Origin: a virus
Reading direction: 5' to 3' (one strand)
Virus record (IMG/VR): IMGVR_UViG_3300017917_002237
Location: 1 to 64,000 of that record
DNA: 64,000 nt
Made by a program: the position numbers and the translations under genes. The notes beneath the pieces were generated by a model that made no database searches, had not been told where the DNA came from, and was given only the letters and a program-made list of their open reading frames with translations. Of this stretch, positions 55,871-64,000 are shown in pieces (position 1 is the stretch's first letter; the number at the start of each line of letters is the position of its first letter).

Positions 55871-55927
55871 GTAGAGCACATTGTAGAGCACATTGTAGAG
55901 CACTATGTCTAATATTTACTGCTCTAC
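55871..55927. repeat. iteron-like tandem repeat
   Basis: GTAGAGCACATT is repeated at 55871 and 55883, with a third partial copy GTAGAGCAC at 55895, and GCTCTAC in inverse orientation at 55921. It lies in the intergenic region between the HNH-like gene and the TctC-LuxR operon and could be an operator bound by one of the two LuxR-type proteins. Confidence 0.55.
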
Positions 55928-56060
55928 ACCAGACATTATATACAACTTTAATATATTTTGTACATCAGTTTAGCCGATTTATCTGAGTAGACTGATCTAT
56001 TATTAAATTGCATAATACTTACTTTTGTAGTACATTACATTCACAGACAGACGGAGTTCT

Positions 56061-56831
56061 ATGAAAAAAATTGTTACACCAATAGCACTTGCTAGTATGT
56101 TGATCTGGGCACAGCGTTCTGATGCTCAAGTGTTACAACTAGCAATACCATGTTCAGCAGGTTGTTTAATACACCAAGCAGCCAATGTTCTCAGTGATTA
56201 CGGCGAAAGTCAGGGCATCAAGATTGTTGCAATACCACACAAAACTTCCGTCATTGCTGTTAACAATGCCATTGAAAGGAAATGGCCCATAATTGGAGAT
56301 GTTGTTGATCTTCAACAGCATGCAAACTTTTCACAATTAGAAAAGAACATCAAAATAGGAACTCCCACCATGGTTTTGGTTGTTAATAAGACCATGAACT
56401 TAAACTCCCTTGATGACGTTGTTGCCTATGAAAAAACTAACCCAGGAAAATTAAACTGGTCCCAAGCGGGTCATGTGCAGGAAAAAATGATTACCGCGTT
56501 TGCACAACAAAAAACCCTGAATGCAGACAAAATTCAACGCATAAACTATGCGGGCCTGAATTTTATTTCTGACATTATCAATAATGATGTTCAGCTTGGG
56601 TTTGTCAGTGCGGCAGTGGCCACCAGAGTCAAAGATCACGTTAAAATTATCAATATTGAAAATGAAACCGAATTAAAAAGAACGGTGGGCGGTATGACCA
56701 TATTTTTTAATTCCGATATGAATTCAATTGAAAAAAACACCTGGAAAAGTTTGATAGAACGATTTCTGCAGGATGGACCCTCTCTGGCAAAACTTCAGAG
56801 ATTGTATATTGATACATCCTTGGTAAAATAA
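56061..56831 (+). CDS. TctC/Bug-family solute receptor (divergent)
   Basis: 256 residues with signal peptide (KKIVTPIALASMLIWAQRSDA). IPCSAGCLIHQAANVLSDY corresponds to the ligand loop PxxPGGxxDxxAR but is changed; GKLNWSQAGH and INYAGLNFISDII match the later family blocks. It may not bind the usual dicarboxylate. CGGAG precedes the ATG. TAATG overlap with the LuxR-type gene suggests a sensor-regulator pair. Confidence 0.75.
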   Translation: MKKIVTPIALASMLIWAQRSDAQVLQLAIPCSAGCLIHQAANVLSDYGESQGIKIVAIPHKTSVIAVNNAIERKWPIIGDVVDLQQHANFSQLEKNIKIGTPTMVLVVNKTMNLNSLDDVVAYEKTNPGKLNWSQAGHVQEKMITAFAQQKTLNADKIQRINYAGLNFISDIINNDVQLGFVSAAVATRVKDHVKIINIENETELKRTVGGMTIFFNSDMNSIEKNTWKSLIERFLQDGPSLAKLQRLYIDTSLVK

Positions 56832-57577
56832 TGGATATAATTATAAAACCATCATGCCATTTTCCTATTTGGCATAGGGTGGGATCACTGGTCATTCCAC
56901 AAAAGTATAATGATCTCAATAGACGAAATAGATTGATCCATTTAGAATATGGTGGGGTAGTGGAAAGGTTTTATGCCAGTGATAGCACCGCGTCACTTAT
57001 TAGTCGACTACATGGTATAACCAACTACAATAACCTACCAGATGTTATTAAGTTTGATTATAACGAACTAGAAGGCGCAGGCATGTCTGCTATTAACATA
57101 AGCGATCTAATAACGCTTACTTATAAACTGCTGGCGCTAAAACACAACTGCAAGGAAAAAATTCCCTTGCTCAGTGGTTTCGTCCAACAACCAATATCAA
57201 GTTCCTTTCAGAAAGAATTAATAGACGCTGGATTCAGGGGCGGTGGTAATAGCTTTGGTGTATTAAGAGATAAAATTAAATACGTTAAAGAAACTAAACA
57301 TTGGTTATTGTTTCCCGACACCTGGTCGGAGGGAGTAGTTGATCAGAAGATAAAAACACCAGTAAACCGAAATAGTGTAGATTTTGAACTGACATTTAGA
57401 CAACAACAAGTTCTACATCTAATTAAAAATCGTGGTTTGACTAATAAACAAATAGCCAAAGAACTAGGCGTTGGTGAGCAGGCAATTAAATTACACATTA
57501 GTGTGCTATTGAAGAAGTATGGTGTTCAGAACCGAATGCAGTTGGCCCTGGCATCAGATGCACGGCTAAAAATTTGA
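56831..57577 (+). CDS. LuxR-type transcription regulator
   Basis: 248 residues. The C-terminus LTFRQQQVLHLIKNRGLTNK...IAKELGVGEQAIKLHISVLL is a complete LuxR/FixJ helix-turn-helix. The N-terminal 180 residues match neither a receiver nor an autoinducer domain I can name. Coupled to the TctC-like gene. Similar HTH to the next gene (KKYGVQNRMQLAL against KKYGVRNRTQLAI). Confidence 0.85.
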   Translation: MDIIIKPSCHFPIWHRVGSLVIPQKYNDLNRRNRLIHLEYGGVVERFYASDSTASLISRLHGITNYNNLPDVIKFDYNELEGAGMSAINISDLITLTYKLLALKHNCKEKIPLLSGFVQQPISSSFQKELIDAGFRGGGNSFGVLRDKIKYVKETKHWLLFPDTWSEGVVDQKIKTPVNRNSVDFELTFRQQQVLHLIKNRGLTNKQIAKELGVGEQAIKLHISVLLKKYGVQNRMQLALASDARLKI

Positions 57578-57730
57578 CTATCTTACTTAACTATAGTTAA
57601 GCAGCGTAAAACTCTAAACATTCTAAATACTACTAACAGTATTCTACTCCAGTACATGTTGTACCAGAGTACTTAACAAATGATACTAGACTGTTATTAA
57701 GTATTTTAAACCAATGTTTAGGAGTTTTCG
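57578..57730. other. intergenic region between two LuxR-type genes
   Basis: About 150 bases, AT-rich. Contains the palindrome GTACATGTTGTAC and TAGTTAAGC/CTTAACTA; both may be binding sites for the flanking regulators. AGGAG lies before the next ATG. No gene seen. Confidence 0.4.
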
Positions 57731-58462
57731 ATGACTAAGGTAATATCTACTAGTGCTTCCAAGCAGGCAGGCATAGAAGAATGTGAAAAGATACAGCAAA
57801 GACTGTCACGTGATTTTCCAGATCTATGCATAGACAGATTAGACAATACCAGCGAGATATTTCCCTTGCTGGCCAATCCAGAATTTCATATAGATTATGT
57901 TATACTTGATCTAGATGTCACTGGTAAAAATAAAAATATAGATACATTTGAATTGGTGCATGCACTGCATACACTGATTAAATGTACCGTTCAGCGTGTT
58001 AGCAGTGGCAAAACTGCAAAACGTACCACAAAGATCGTGGGCCTGGCCAGAGACGACACTAGCCTAGAAAGAATAAAAGAAGCTATATCATTTAATGATA
58101 TAGACTTTATCATGGCAGGCTGCTCTAAAACCTATGGCCATGATGTTGTGGCAGATGAATTCAAAGCCATACTAGAGGGCAAAGCTGACAGAGTGTCACC
58201 ACTGATCAAGAAGAGGGTGCAGGCCAGTAAGAAAAAGGCAACATCAGATTCTGATATTAGACTGACGCCAAGGCAGGCGCAGATACTAAACATTATTAAT
58301 ACCAGAGGTGCTAGCAATAAGATTATTGCTAGAATGCTCAATATCAGTGAGAGCACGGTTAAACTACACATTGGTGCTATACTAAAAAAATATGGCGTTC
58401 GCAATAGAACTCAGCTGGCCATATTTTCCAAACAGGCAACAAACTCCTCCGCTGAAGTATAG
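57731..58462 (+). CDS. response-regulator-like LuxR-type protein
   Basis: 243 residues. The N-terminal half resembles a receiver domain (DYVILDLDVTG at the phosphoacceptor strand, IVGLARDD, FIMAGCSK), with poor match for the acidic pocket; the C-terminal LTPRQAQILNIINTRGASNK...VKLHIGAILKKYGV is a LuxR HTH. No histidine kinase here. Probably regulates the adjacent structural genes or host genes. Confidence 0.8.
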   Translation: MTKVISTSASKQAGIEECEKIQQRLSRDFPDLCIDRLDNTSEIFPLLANPEFHIDYVILDLDVTGKNKNIDTFELVHALHTLIKCTVQRVSSGKTAKRTTKIVGLARDDTSLERIKEAISFNDIDFIMAGCSKTYGHDVVADEFKAILEGKADRVSPLIKKRVQASKKKATSDSDIRLTPRQAQILNIINTRGASNKIIARMLNISESTVKLHIGAILKKYGVRNRTQLAIFSKQATNSSAEV

Positions 58463-58553
58463 TATAAACCACCCGCTACCTTTTTGAAGTAGAATACCCT
58501 GTAAGTAGTTTAGAGATTATGAATTCTCGAAACTAATATTAGGAGTATTCTAC

Positions 58554-59306
58554 ATGGATGTGAGTACAACAACAGGAGGCGGTGACTTCCTATCAGGTGC
58601 AGGTGGTCTAGGTGCAGGCGGTGGTTTCATCGGTGGTATCATTCTAGGTGCCCTACTAAACAACGGTAACGGTGGTGGATTATTTGGGAATAACAGAAAC
58701 AATGTTCCATTTGACCCACAAGCACAGGCAAACATGAGTTTGATGCAATCTATTGGCGCAGTTGATAAAGCAGTTGCAGTAAGCACAGCCGCCATGGAGG
58801 CAAGCCAGGCGAACCAAACTATTGGTATCACAAGCCAGTTCAACAACACAACAGCTTCTTTGGCCGCTCGTGTTGAAGGTGTAAAAGATGCTGTTAACGG
58901 AAATGCCGTTGCATTAATGCAGCAGTTGAATCAGGTCAACACTCAGGTAATGCAAACTGCTAATGACACCCAGACAGCAATATCCAATGATGGTGACAAG
59001 ACTCGTGCATTGATCACAGCACAATACGAAGCGATGTTAAATCGTCAAATAACTGATGCAAATGCTCGAGTTATTGCTCTTGAAACTCGTTTCGATGGTG
59101 CCGAGCGTGCCCGCGGTATTGAAGTTAATACAACAAATAACATCAACCAGATGCAACAACAAACTCAACAACAAGCACAGTATGGCCAGCTATACAATAT
59201 GCTATGGGGGTTGGGGCAATCAATTAGAGCAAACAACGAGGCTATAAATGTTGGAAGCGGTACGCTAACTGCCAGCCCAACCAACACAAACACAAACATT
59301 AGATAA
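58554..59306 (+). CDS. Gly-rich/coiled-coil virion protein
   Basis: 250 residues. N-terminal glycine-rich hydrophobic part (GGGFIGGIILGALLNNGNGG), then long helix with QxxNxT repeats and many Gln (QMQQQTQQQAQYGQ). Pattern is typical of phage structural proteins of unknown role. TAGGAG precedes the ATG. Confidence 0.65.
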   Translation: MDVSTTTGGGDFLSGAGGLGAGGGFIGGIILGALLNNGNGGGLFGNNRNNVPFDPQAQANMSLMQSIGAVDKAVAVSTAAMEASQANQTIGITSQFNNTTASLAARVEGVKDAVNGNAVALMQQLNQVNTQVMQTANDTQTAISNDGDKTRALITAQYEAMLNRQITDANARVIALETRFDGAERARGIEVNTTNNINQMQQQTQQQAQYGQLYNMLWGLGQSIRANNEAINVGSGTLTASPTNTNTNIR

Positions 59307-59321
59307 TCTTTCTCTAATGCG

Positions 59322-59789
59322 ATGGCCAAATTATCACAGACACAGACGCTAAGACCCATCGGAATGTGGGCACCACTACCCCCGGTGCCCATTATTCCGC
59401 TTGGCTGTCCTAGCCCAGAATTTGACATCGTAAATTATACAACAACCACCCCCGGACCCCCAGGCCCACCAGGCCCGCCGGGTCCCCCTGGTCCACCCGG
59501 CACCCCCGGGTTGGTACCCGTTACAGAAGTAACAACATCAGAATTTACACCCACAGCGGATGACTATTTCCTCTGTGTTGATCACGCTGGTCAAGTTGTG
59601 ATTACATTGCCTACAGGTATATTAGGTACTGTTTATATTGTTAAAGATTGCAGTGGCAATGCCTCTGTGGCTAATCCTATTATTGTACAAGGCAATTTAC
59701 AAAACGTAGATGGAGCCACATCTACAATTAATACTCCCTATGGGAGTCTAACATTCATATTCAACGGCACTGAATGGAGCATTGCATAA
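59322..59789 (+). CDS. collagen-like fibre protein
   Basis: 155 residues. The centre has (GPP)n collagen-type triplets (PGPPGPPGPPGPPGPPGTPG), forming a triple helix. The C-terminal 85 residues form the module also found in three following genes (DDYFLCVDHAGQVVITLP, GTVYIVKDCSG, YGSLTFIFNGTEWSI). Confidence 0.8.
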   Translation: MAKLSQTQTLRPIGMWAPLPPVPIIPLGCPSPEFDIVNYTTTTPGPPGPPGPPGPPGPPGTPGLVPVTEVTTSEFTPTADDYFLCVDHAGQVVITLPTGILGTVYIVKDCSGNASVANPIIVQGNLQNVDGATSTINTPYGSLTFIFNGTEWSIA

Positions 59790-60343
59790 TGGGCTTCAAG
59801 GAACCGTTTGCTAGTACCGGTGACTGGGGAGTCATGAGAGCAGGGTCCGGCCTCAGTGTTGTTGACGGCATTGTGTCTGTAGAACCCAGTCCGGGTATTC
59901 ATGACGTTGGTTATTTTTATAGTACACTAACGCAGACAAATTTATTACTAACCAATATTGTCAGTTGTACCAACACTACACTGAGTCAAGGTGTTACATT
60001 GGTAGGCGGCACACGGTTTACAGTTAGTAAAACAGGAAACTATACATTAAACTATACCATACAATTTGATAAAACTGCCGGCGGCGCCGCAGCCAACATG
60101 GATATATGGTTAAGACGAAATGGTCTAGATGTCGCCGACAGCAACAGCAACTTTACCATTACCAACAATAATGCTGCCATAGTAGCAGGTGCCAATTACA
60201 CGCTGACTATGACAGCCGGAGATTATTTAGAATTGGCCTGGCATAGTGCCAGTGCCAACGCAGAATTGCTGGCCTTACCAGCACAAGTGGGTCCCGTAAG
60301 ACCTGCAAGTCCTAGTGTCAGAGTTACACTATTACAAGTATAA
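59789..60343 (+). CDS. jelly-roll-like fibre protein
   Basis: 184 residues. C-terminal beta-rich domain (RFTVSKTGNYTLNYTIQFDK, GDYLELAWHSASANA) resembles the C1q/TNF-like or BclA-type trimeric jelly roll often used as phage fibre tip. Starts by TAATG overlap with the collagen gene. Confidence 0.7.
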   Translation: MGFKEPFASTGDWGVMRAGSGLSVVDGIVSVEPSPGIHDVGYFYSTLTQTNLLLTNIVSCTNTTLSQGVTLVGGTRFTVSKTGNYTLNYTIQFDKTAGGAAANMDIWLRRNGLDVADSNSNFTITNNNAAIVAGANYTLTMTAGDYLELAWHSASANAELLALPAQVGPVRPASPSVRVTLLQV

Positions 60344-60356
60344 AAGAAAGACAACT

Positions 60357-60761
60357 ATGTCATATACAAATAATCCAACTTCGATACTAGCAGGAGCAGG
60401 TATTACCATTACGCCAACAACGGGCACAGGTGCCAATACTATTACTATTAGTTCTAGTGGTATTTCTCCATTAGCAGTTAGAATTGCCGTGGCTACTCCT
60501 GTGGCGATTAGTGCGACAACTGACGAGGTTATCAGTGTACAAGTACCTGGCCCAATTGCAGTAACCGCAAACTTGCCAGCAGGTGTTTTAGGTCAAGTGT
60601 TTACTATTAAAGATGGTCTAGGCTTGGCTGCTCCGGCGACACCTATTACAATTAACCCCAGCGGTGCTGACACAATCGATGGTGCGGCATCTGCTACAAT
60701 TAATGCACCCTTTGGTTCATTGACCTTAGTTTTTGATGGCGGGCAGTGGATACTGATTTAA
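60357..60761 (+). CDS. fibre protein with shared C-terminal module
   Basis: 134 residues: N-terminal AGAGITITPTTGTGANTITI repeats, then the module (GQVFTIKDGLG, INAPFGSLTLVFDGGQWILI). GAAAGACAACT precedes the ATG. Probably trimerises with its paralogues. Confidence 0.7.
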   Translation: MSYTNNPTSILAGAGITITPTTGTGANTITISSSGISPLAVRIAVATPVAISATTDEVISVQVPGPIAVTANLPAGVLGQVFTIKDGLGLAAPATPITINPSGADTIDGAASATINAPFGSLTLVFDGGQWILI

Positions 60762-60762
60762 A

Positions 60763-61254
60763 ATGGCATACAACAGACCGCCTAATGTAGTGTTAGCAGG
60801 AACGGCATTGAGGCAAAATCCTCTGCCTACGCCTGTGGCACCTGCTGGTATTATTCCTGTAGAACTCGATGCAGAAATAGCCAGCAAAACACAACTTGGT
60901 GTGGTCAAAATTGGCGACGGGATTGATGTAACACCAGAAGGTGTTATCAGTGTTAGCAGTTTTAGTGGAGGCTGTAACACAATACTAGTGGGAGAAGACT
61001 ATGAATGTGAGAGTGATGATTGCTATATTGGTGTTCATAGTATTGGACCGGTTACTGTTTCACTTCCCGTGGATATATCAGACGGTCATCAAATAGTTGT
61101 CAAAGCAGAAATGGGGCCGCCCATTGGCAATAGAAAAGTTACCATTAATACGCTGGATGGTTCATTGATTGATGATGATCCAACGTGTGTTCTATCTGTA
61201 CCTTATGAAAGTGTACATTTAATTTATAGAGGTGCCGCCTGGCACATTATTTAA
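60763..61254 (+). CDS. fibre protein with diverged C-terminal module
   Basis: 163 residues. TQLGVVKIGDGIDVTPEGVI is a fibre repeat; the module is diverged with Cys (EDYECESDDCYIGVHSIGPV, VPYESVHLIYRGAAWHII). Confidence 0.65.
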   Translation: MAYNRPPNVVLAGTALRQNPLPTPVAPAGIIPVELDAEIASKTQLGVVKIGDGIDVTPEGVISVSSFSGGCNTILVGEDYECESDDCYIGVHSIGPVTVSLPVDISDGHQIVVKAEMGPPIGNRKVTINTLDGSLIDDDPTCVLSVPYESVHLIYRGAAWHII

Positions 61255-61263
61255 GGATACGAT

Positions 61264-61965
61264 ATGTCTTACCTAAGTCAGCCAACGTCCACGACAGAAT
61301 ATGGGGTAGTTAAAATTGGTAGCTACGTCGATGTTCTAGACGGCGTAATTAGTCTACCACAAAATGTCAGTACCACAGCAGACGTTGTGTTTGATACTGT
61401 ATCTGGTAATGAGTTATACGATAATAGCAAAAGAGTTATAACCGCATTAACGCCTACAGCAGGCACGGGTATTAGTGTAACGGGTGCGACCACTACGGGG
61501 CCTAGTGCATCATTTACTGTTAATAACACAGGTGTTTTAAGTACAGCAGCAGGTGCAGGTATCAGTGTTAGTTCTGCTACGGGTCCAGTGACCATTGCCA
61601 ATACTGGAGTTTTGAGTGTAACGGCGGGGTCCGGTATTAGCCTAAGTGGTTCAACCGGTAACATCACGATCAGCAGTTTTGGTGCTGACTTAATCAATGT
61701 CATTGGTGTTACCAGCAACTATACAGCAACGCTGACAGACGAATATATTGGCGTTAGTTCAGCCACCGCTGTTACTATTACACTGCCTGCAGGTGTTGAC
61801 GGTCGAGTCTACACTATCAAAGATGAATACGGCCAGGGTAGTGGTAAAATTACCATTCAACCTCAGGCAGGAGCAAAGATTGATAAAGCCACAAGCTATA
61901 TTATCAATGTACCATTTCAAAGTGTACAAGTTGTCTACAGAGCAGGCAATTGGTGGATCATGTAA
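61264..61965 (+). CDS. fibre protein with repeats and shared C-terminal module
   Basis: 233 residues. TEYGVVKIGSYVDVLDGVIS, then AGTGISVTGATTTG-like repeats (three copies of (G/N)TGVLS...AGxGISxS) and the module (DEYIGVSSATAVTITLPAG, VYTIKDEYG, VPFQSVQVVYRAGNWWIM). Confidence 0.75.
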   Translation: MSYLSQPTSTTEYGVVKIGSYVDVLDGVISLPQNVSTTADVVFDTVSGNELYDNSKRVITALTPTAGTGISVTGATTTGPSASFTVNNTGVLSTAAGAGISVSSATGPVTIANTGVLSVTAGSGISLSGSTGNITISSFGADLINVIGVTSNYTATLTDEYIGVSSATAVTITLPAGVDGRVYTIKDEYGQGSGKITIQPQAGAKIDKATSYIINVPFQSVQVVYRAGNWWIM

Positions 61966-61979
61966 TAAGGAGATTTTAA

Positions 61980-62777
61980 ATGTATAAGAAAGTCACAGTA
62001 GTTAAAGAATATTTCAAAGAAGTACCAGATGATGCGTTAGTAGACTACACAGATGGTATAAATGGTGCCACAGAGTGGTATCCAGATAACGGATCATATG
62101 ATGCAATGCAAATGAAAAAGGCAATGAAATACAAAAAAGGAATGAAGGCTGGCAAAAATCTTAAAGCAGCCAATGTATTTTCTACAGTGGATCCAGAAAA
62201 TACAGAAGTTGGAGTAGCGATAAGAATGGGCTCTAGAGACTTCTTTACTAGATATAATAATTTACTAAGAGATTATATTGTTAGTAAATCAAGCAAGCAC
62301 GAAGACGCTGAAACTATTAAAGGATTGCTAGAACTTCATGCAAGAACCATTGGAACAGTAGTGACCACATGGTATAGACCAGAAAACGTAACAGCATTTG
62401 CAAATTCCTTTGTATCATTACATAGTGCTGCTATACCAGCATTAGATGCTCGTATTGCAGGTACAGACAGTGCCGGCGCCATGGATCAATTCATGGCCAC
62501 AGCGGGACAATTCAGTACTGCACTCTCAAGTCTAAATGCATTTCCAGCAGCAAACACCTGGCCAGCCGAAGGCGTCAAGGACATAATGGTTAGTTTTGTC
62601 AACAGCGTAATAAGGCAAATAGATGCACGTAAAACCAAGGATTGGGATACCGATCAATCTGCCGCTAAAGTAACGTATAACATACTTGTTTCAGGTCTAC
62701 CTACTGGCATGGCGGGATTCGCTGATGTACTATCAAAAGGTGTGATTGTAGAAAACCCATGGAGATTCAACCTGTGA
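61980..62777 (+). CDS. virion-associated hypothetical protein
   Basis: 265 residues. Basic N-terminal part (MKKAMKYKKGMKAGKNLKAA) then helical body. AAGGAG lies before the ATG. Overlaps the next gene by 19 bases. No family recognised. Confidence 0.65.
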   Translation: MYKKVTVVKEYFKEVPDDALVDYTDGINGATEWYPDNGSYDAMQMKKAMKYKKGMKAGKNLKAANVFSTVDPENTEVGVAIRMGSRDFFTRYNNLLRDYIVSKSSKHEDAETIKGLLELHARTIGTVVTTWYRPENVTAFANSFVSLHSAAIPALDARIAGTDSAGAMDQFMATAGQFSTALSSLNAFPAANTWPAEGVKDIMVSFVNSVIRQIDARKTKDWDTDQSAAKVTYNILVSGLPTGMAGFADVLSKGVIVENPWRFNL

Positions 62778-63208
62778 AGGATAGTTTAGAATTACTGCGT
62801 ATAGCAAGAGTCATTTTAAATTTTGAATATCAAGAACGTAGGCAACAAATGCACGACAGGTGGCTGGAAGAATCTAATAAAATTTGGCGGGAAGGGGGAT
62901 CATTTGTCCCCTATCCCAATACACCACTGTTCCCTGCAGAATCTGAAGTAGTTGATATGGCTAGAGCCCTAAAGAAATTTTTAGACTCTAGAAATAATAC
63001 CGTTGAGTCTCCTGCTGAAGAATCTAAGGTGCCCGTGGCGCCACCAGAATTACCACCGGCCATGGAACAAGCAAGGCCGGTGGTTCCTGTGTTTCCCATG
63101 GAGCCAATAGAAACAGATCCTGACCGTGTCGAGCAAATAACAAAAAAAGTTACGGAAGTGCCTATAGATGATGTCGAAGAGGTTGAAGTTAAAAAAGAGT
63201 CCATTTGA
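62759..63208 (+). CDS. conserved phage protein with Pro-rich tail
   Basis: 149 residues. The N-terminal 80 resemble 52886-53146; the rest is Pro/Glu-rich and probably disordered (PVAPPELPPAMEQARPVVPV). Overlaps both neighbours. Confidence 0.65.
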   Translation: MEIQPVKDSLELLRIARVILNFEYQERRQQMHDRWLEESNKIWREGGSFVPYPNTPLFPAESEVVDMARALKKFLDSRNNTVESPAEESKVPVAPPELPPAMEQARPVVPVFPMEPIETDPDRVEQITKKVTEVPIDDVEEVEVKKESI

Positions 63209-63911
63209 TATCAGAGACAGTTTGTATAAGTCCAATGGAGTAGGACTCAGAAGAACTGTGGATCTTAGAGAATGGGATTCTCCAATAGAAGATCAAGGGG
63301 ATCTAGGAAGTTGTGTGGGCAATGCATTTGCAAATGCCTACGAACTCATGCAAAGAAATCTGGATCCTGCGCATTATGTGAATCTAAGTAGGCTTTTTAT
63401 CTATTACAACAGCAGAGAGATGGAAAATAGCATCATGGAAGATGCCGGAGTATTACATCTAAGGCACGCACTAAAGGCACTAAAATTATACGGTATATGT
63501 CGTGAAGACATATGGCCCTATATTCCAGAAAAGTTTGATGATAAGCCCAGTCCAGAAGCCTATGCAGACGGCGTTAAAAGACAAATAAAACAGTATGAAT
63601 CACTTAGCACAATAACGGACATGCTAGAGGCCCTGGCAATGAACAAGCCCATAGTATTAGGCATGAATATCTATCAAGACTTTCTAGATTTAACGCCTAA
63701 CAATAGCATAATAAAGGTACCAGAATATCCTGCGTCTTCACTTGGTACACATGCATTAATAGTTGTTGGTTATTCTTTGGCTGAACAACACTTTTTAGTA
63801 AAAAATAGTTTTGGAACCGGCTGGGGTATGAACGGCTATGCCTGGATGCCTTTTGAATACGTAAAAAGCGATGTATTTGAACGCTGGATATTTGATATAG
63901 CTGACCAATGA
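63168..63911 (+). CDS. papain-like cysteine protease (C1)
   Basis: 247 residues. EDQGDLGSCVGNAFANAYEL gives the oxyanion Gln and Cys nucleophile, GTHALIVVGYS the His, and VKNSFGTGWGMNGYAWMP the Asn of peptidase family C1A. No signal peptide. Could process virion or host proteins. It begins inside the gene upstream (40-base overlap) and ends just before a terminator. Confidence 0.88.
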   Translation: MMSKRLKLKKSPFDIRDSLYKSNGVGLRRTVDLREWDSPIEDQGDLGSCVGNAFANAYELMQRNLDPAHYVNLSRLFIYYNSREMENSIMEDAGVLHLRHALKALKLYGICREDIWPYIPEKFDDKPSPEAYADGVKRQIKQYESLSTITDMLEALAMNKPIVLGMNIYQDFLDLTPNNSIIKVPEYPASSLGTHALIVVGYSLAEQHFLVKNSFGTGWGMNGYAWMPFEYVKSDVFERWIFDIADQ

Positions 63912-63933
63912 AAAAGGCCACTAGTGGCCTTTT
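63912..63933 (+). terminator. perfect intrinsic terminator
   Basis: AAAAGGCC/GGCCTTTT around ACTAGT, a 22-base perfect palindrome followed by TTTTG, immediately after the protease stop. Can terminate both strands. Confidence 0.85.
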
Positions 63934-63952
63934 GTTTGGTATCATAATTTAA

Positions 63953-64000
63953 TTAAAAATTATGTTCAACACCAAAACCTAATTGCTTACGATCGTTCGC
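63953..64000 (-). CDS. possible outer-membrane porin, C-terminal end (partial)
   Basis: Only 15 residues are inside the window: ANDRKQLGFGVEHNF and stop. A C-terminal LG-x-G-x-E-H-x-F with terminal Phe is the Bam-recognised end of Gram-negative porins, notably betaproteobacterial ones. The gene runs beyond position 64000. The call is tentative because of the length. Confidence 0.45.
   Translation of the reverse strand, partial: ANDRKQLGFGVEHNF

Noticed and set aside
55871-55927. CRISPR-like repeats
   Set aside because: The copies are contiguous without spacers and only 12 bases long, so an operator or iteron is more likely.

Overview
The window reads as part of a large, T4-like (myovirus-type) bacteriophage genome. 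Genes are tightly packed, usually overlapping at ATGA or TAATG, and most lie on the minus strand. Many are short proteins of under 100 residues. There is a tRNA cluster, an array of tail-fibre and virion proteins, exact TATAAATA late-promoter-like boxes, and host-derived genes (infC, rpsU, clpP, clpX, clpS, hsp20, tilS). Two TctC/Bug-type solute-binding receptors, a family greatly expanded in Betaproteobacteria, and a fragment that looks like a porin C-terminus suggest a Gram-negative, probably betaproteobacterial host. The host assignment is an inference.

Layout. (1) 0-4.3 kb: tRNAs (Thr, Arg, Ser, Leu, CAU-Met/Ile2) plus several tRNA-like elements whose halves do not match. They are interleaved with two membrane fatty-acid desaturases and a 2-oxoglutarate (2OG) oxygenase. 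(2) 4.3-16.3 kb: a dense island of metabolic genes. It holds three PP-loop ATPases of asparagine-synthetase type, two GNAT-like paralogues, a GNAT-acyl-carrier-protein fusion, AdoMet decarboxylase, a TctC receptor, five more 2OG oxygenases, a B12-type radical SAM enzyme and a third desaturase. Together with the desaturases of region 1 it looks like an undescribed pathway making or modifying an acyl/amide-linked small molecule or lipid. (3) 16.3-41 kb: tilS, an L7/L12-like protein, secreted serine hydrolases, clpP, a (p)ppGpp hydrolase, and dozens of short phage proteins. Two of the short-protein groups are tandem paralogue families. This region is driven by a repeated sigma70-type promoter with an unusually long conserved block. 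(4) 41-46.7 kb: MazG-like protein, ClpS, HSP20, and one overlapping polycistron carrying membrane protein, ClpX, IF-3 and S21. (5) 46.8-52 kb, plus strand: a long tail fibre, a subtilisin-like protease and a radical SAM/SPASM-like enzyme. (6) 52-55.9 kb, minus strand: apt and an AhpC/aldolase/SGNH/CDGSH/AhpD redox operon. (7) 56-64 kb, plus strand: TctC receptor, two LuxR-type regulators, a set of fibre proteins with a shared C-terminal module, and a papain-like protease. A perfect terminator hairpin and the possible porin end close the window.

Two promoter classes are visible. One is sigma70-like (TTGACN, 17 bp, TATAAT/TATACT), found mostly upstream of small, probably early genes and of the tRNAs. 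The other is T4-late-like (TATAAATA and variants). Several late-like boxes lie exactly five bases before an ATG that has no Shine-Dalgarno sequence, which suggests leaderless late mRNAs. Apart from the frequent overlaps, which imply translational coupling, all functional linkage is inferred from gene order and motifs. No database search was possible.
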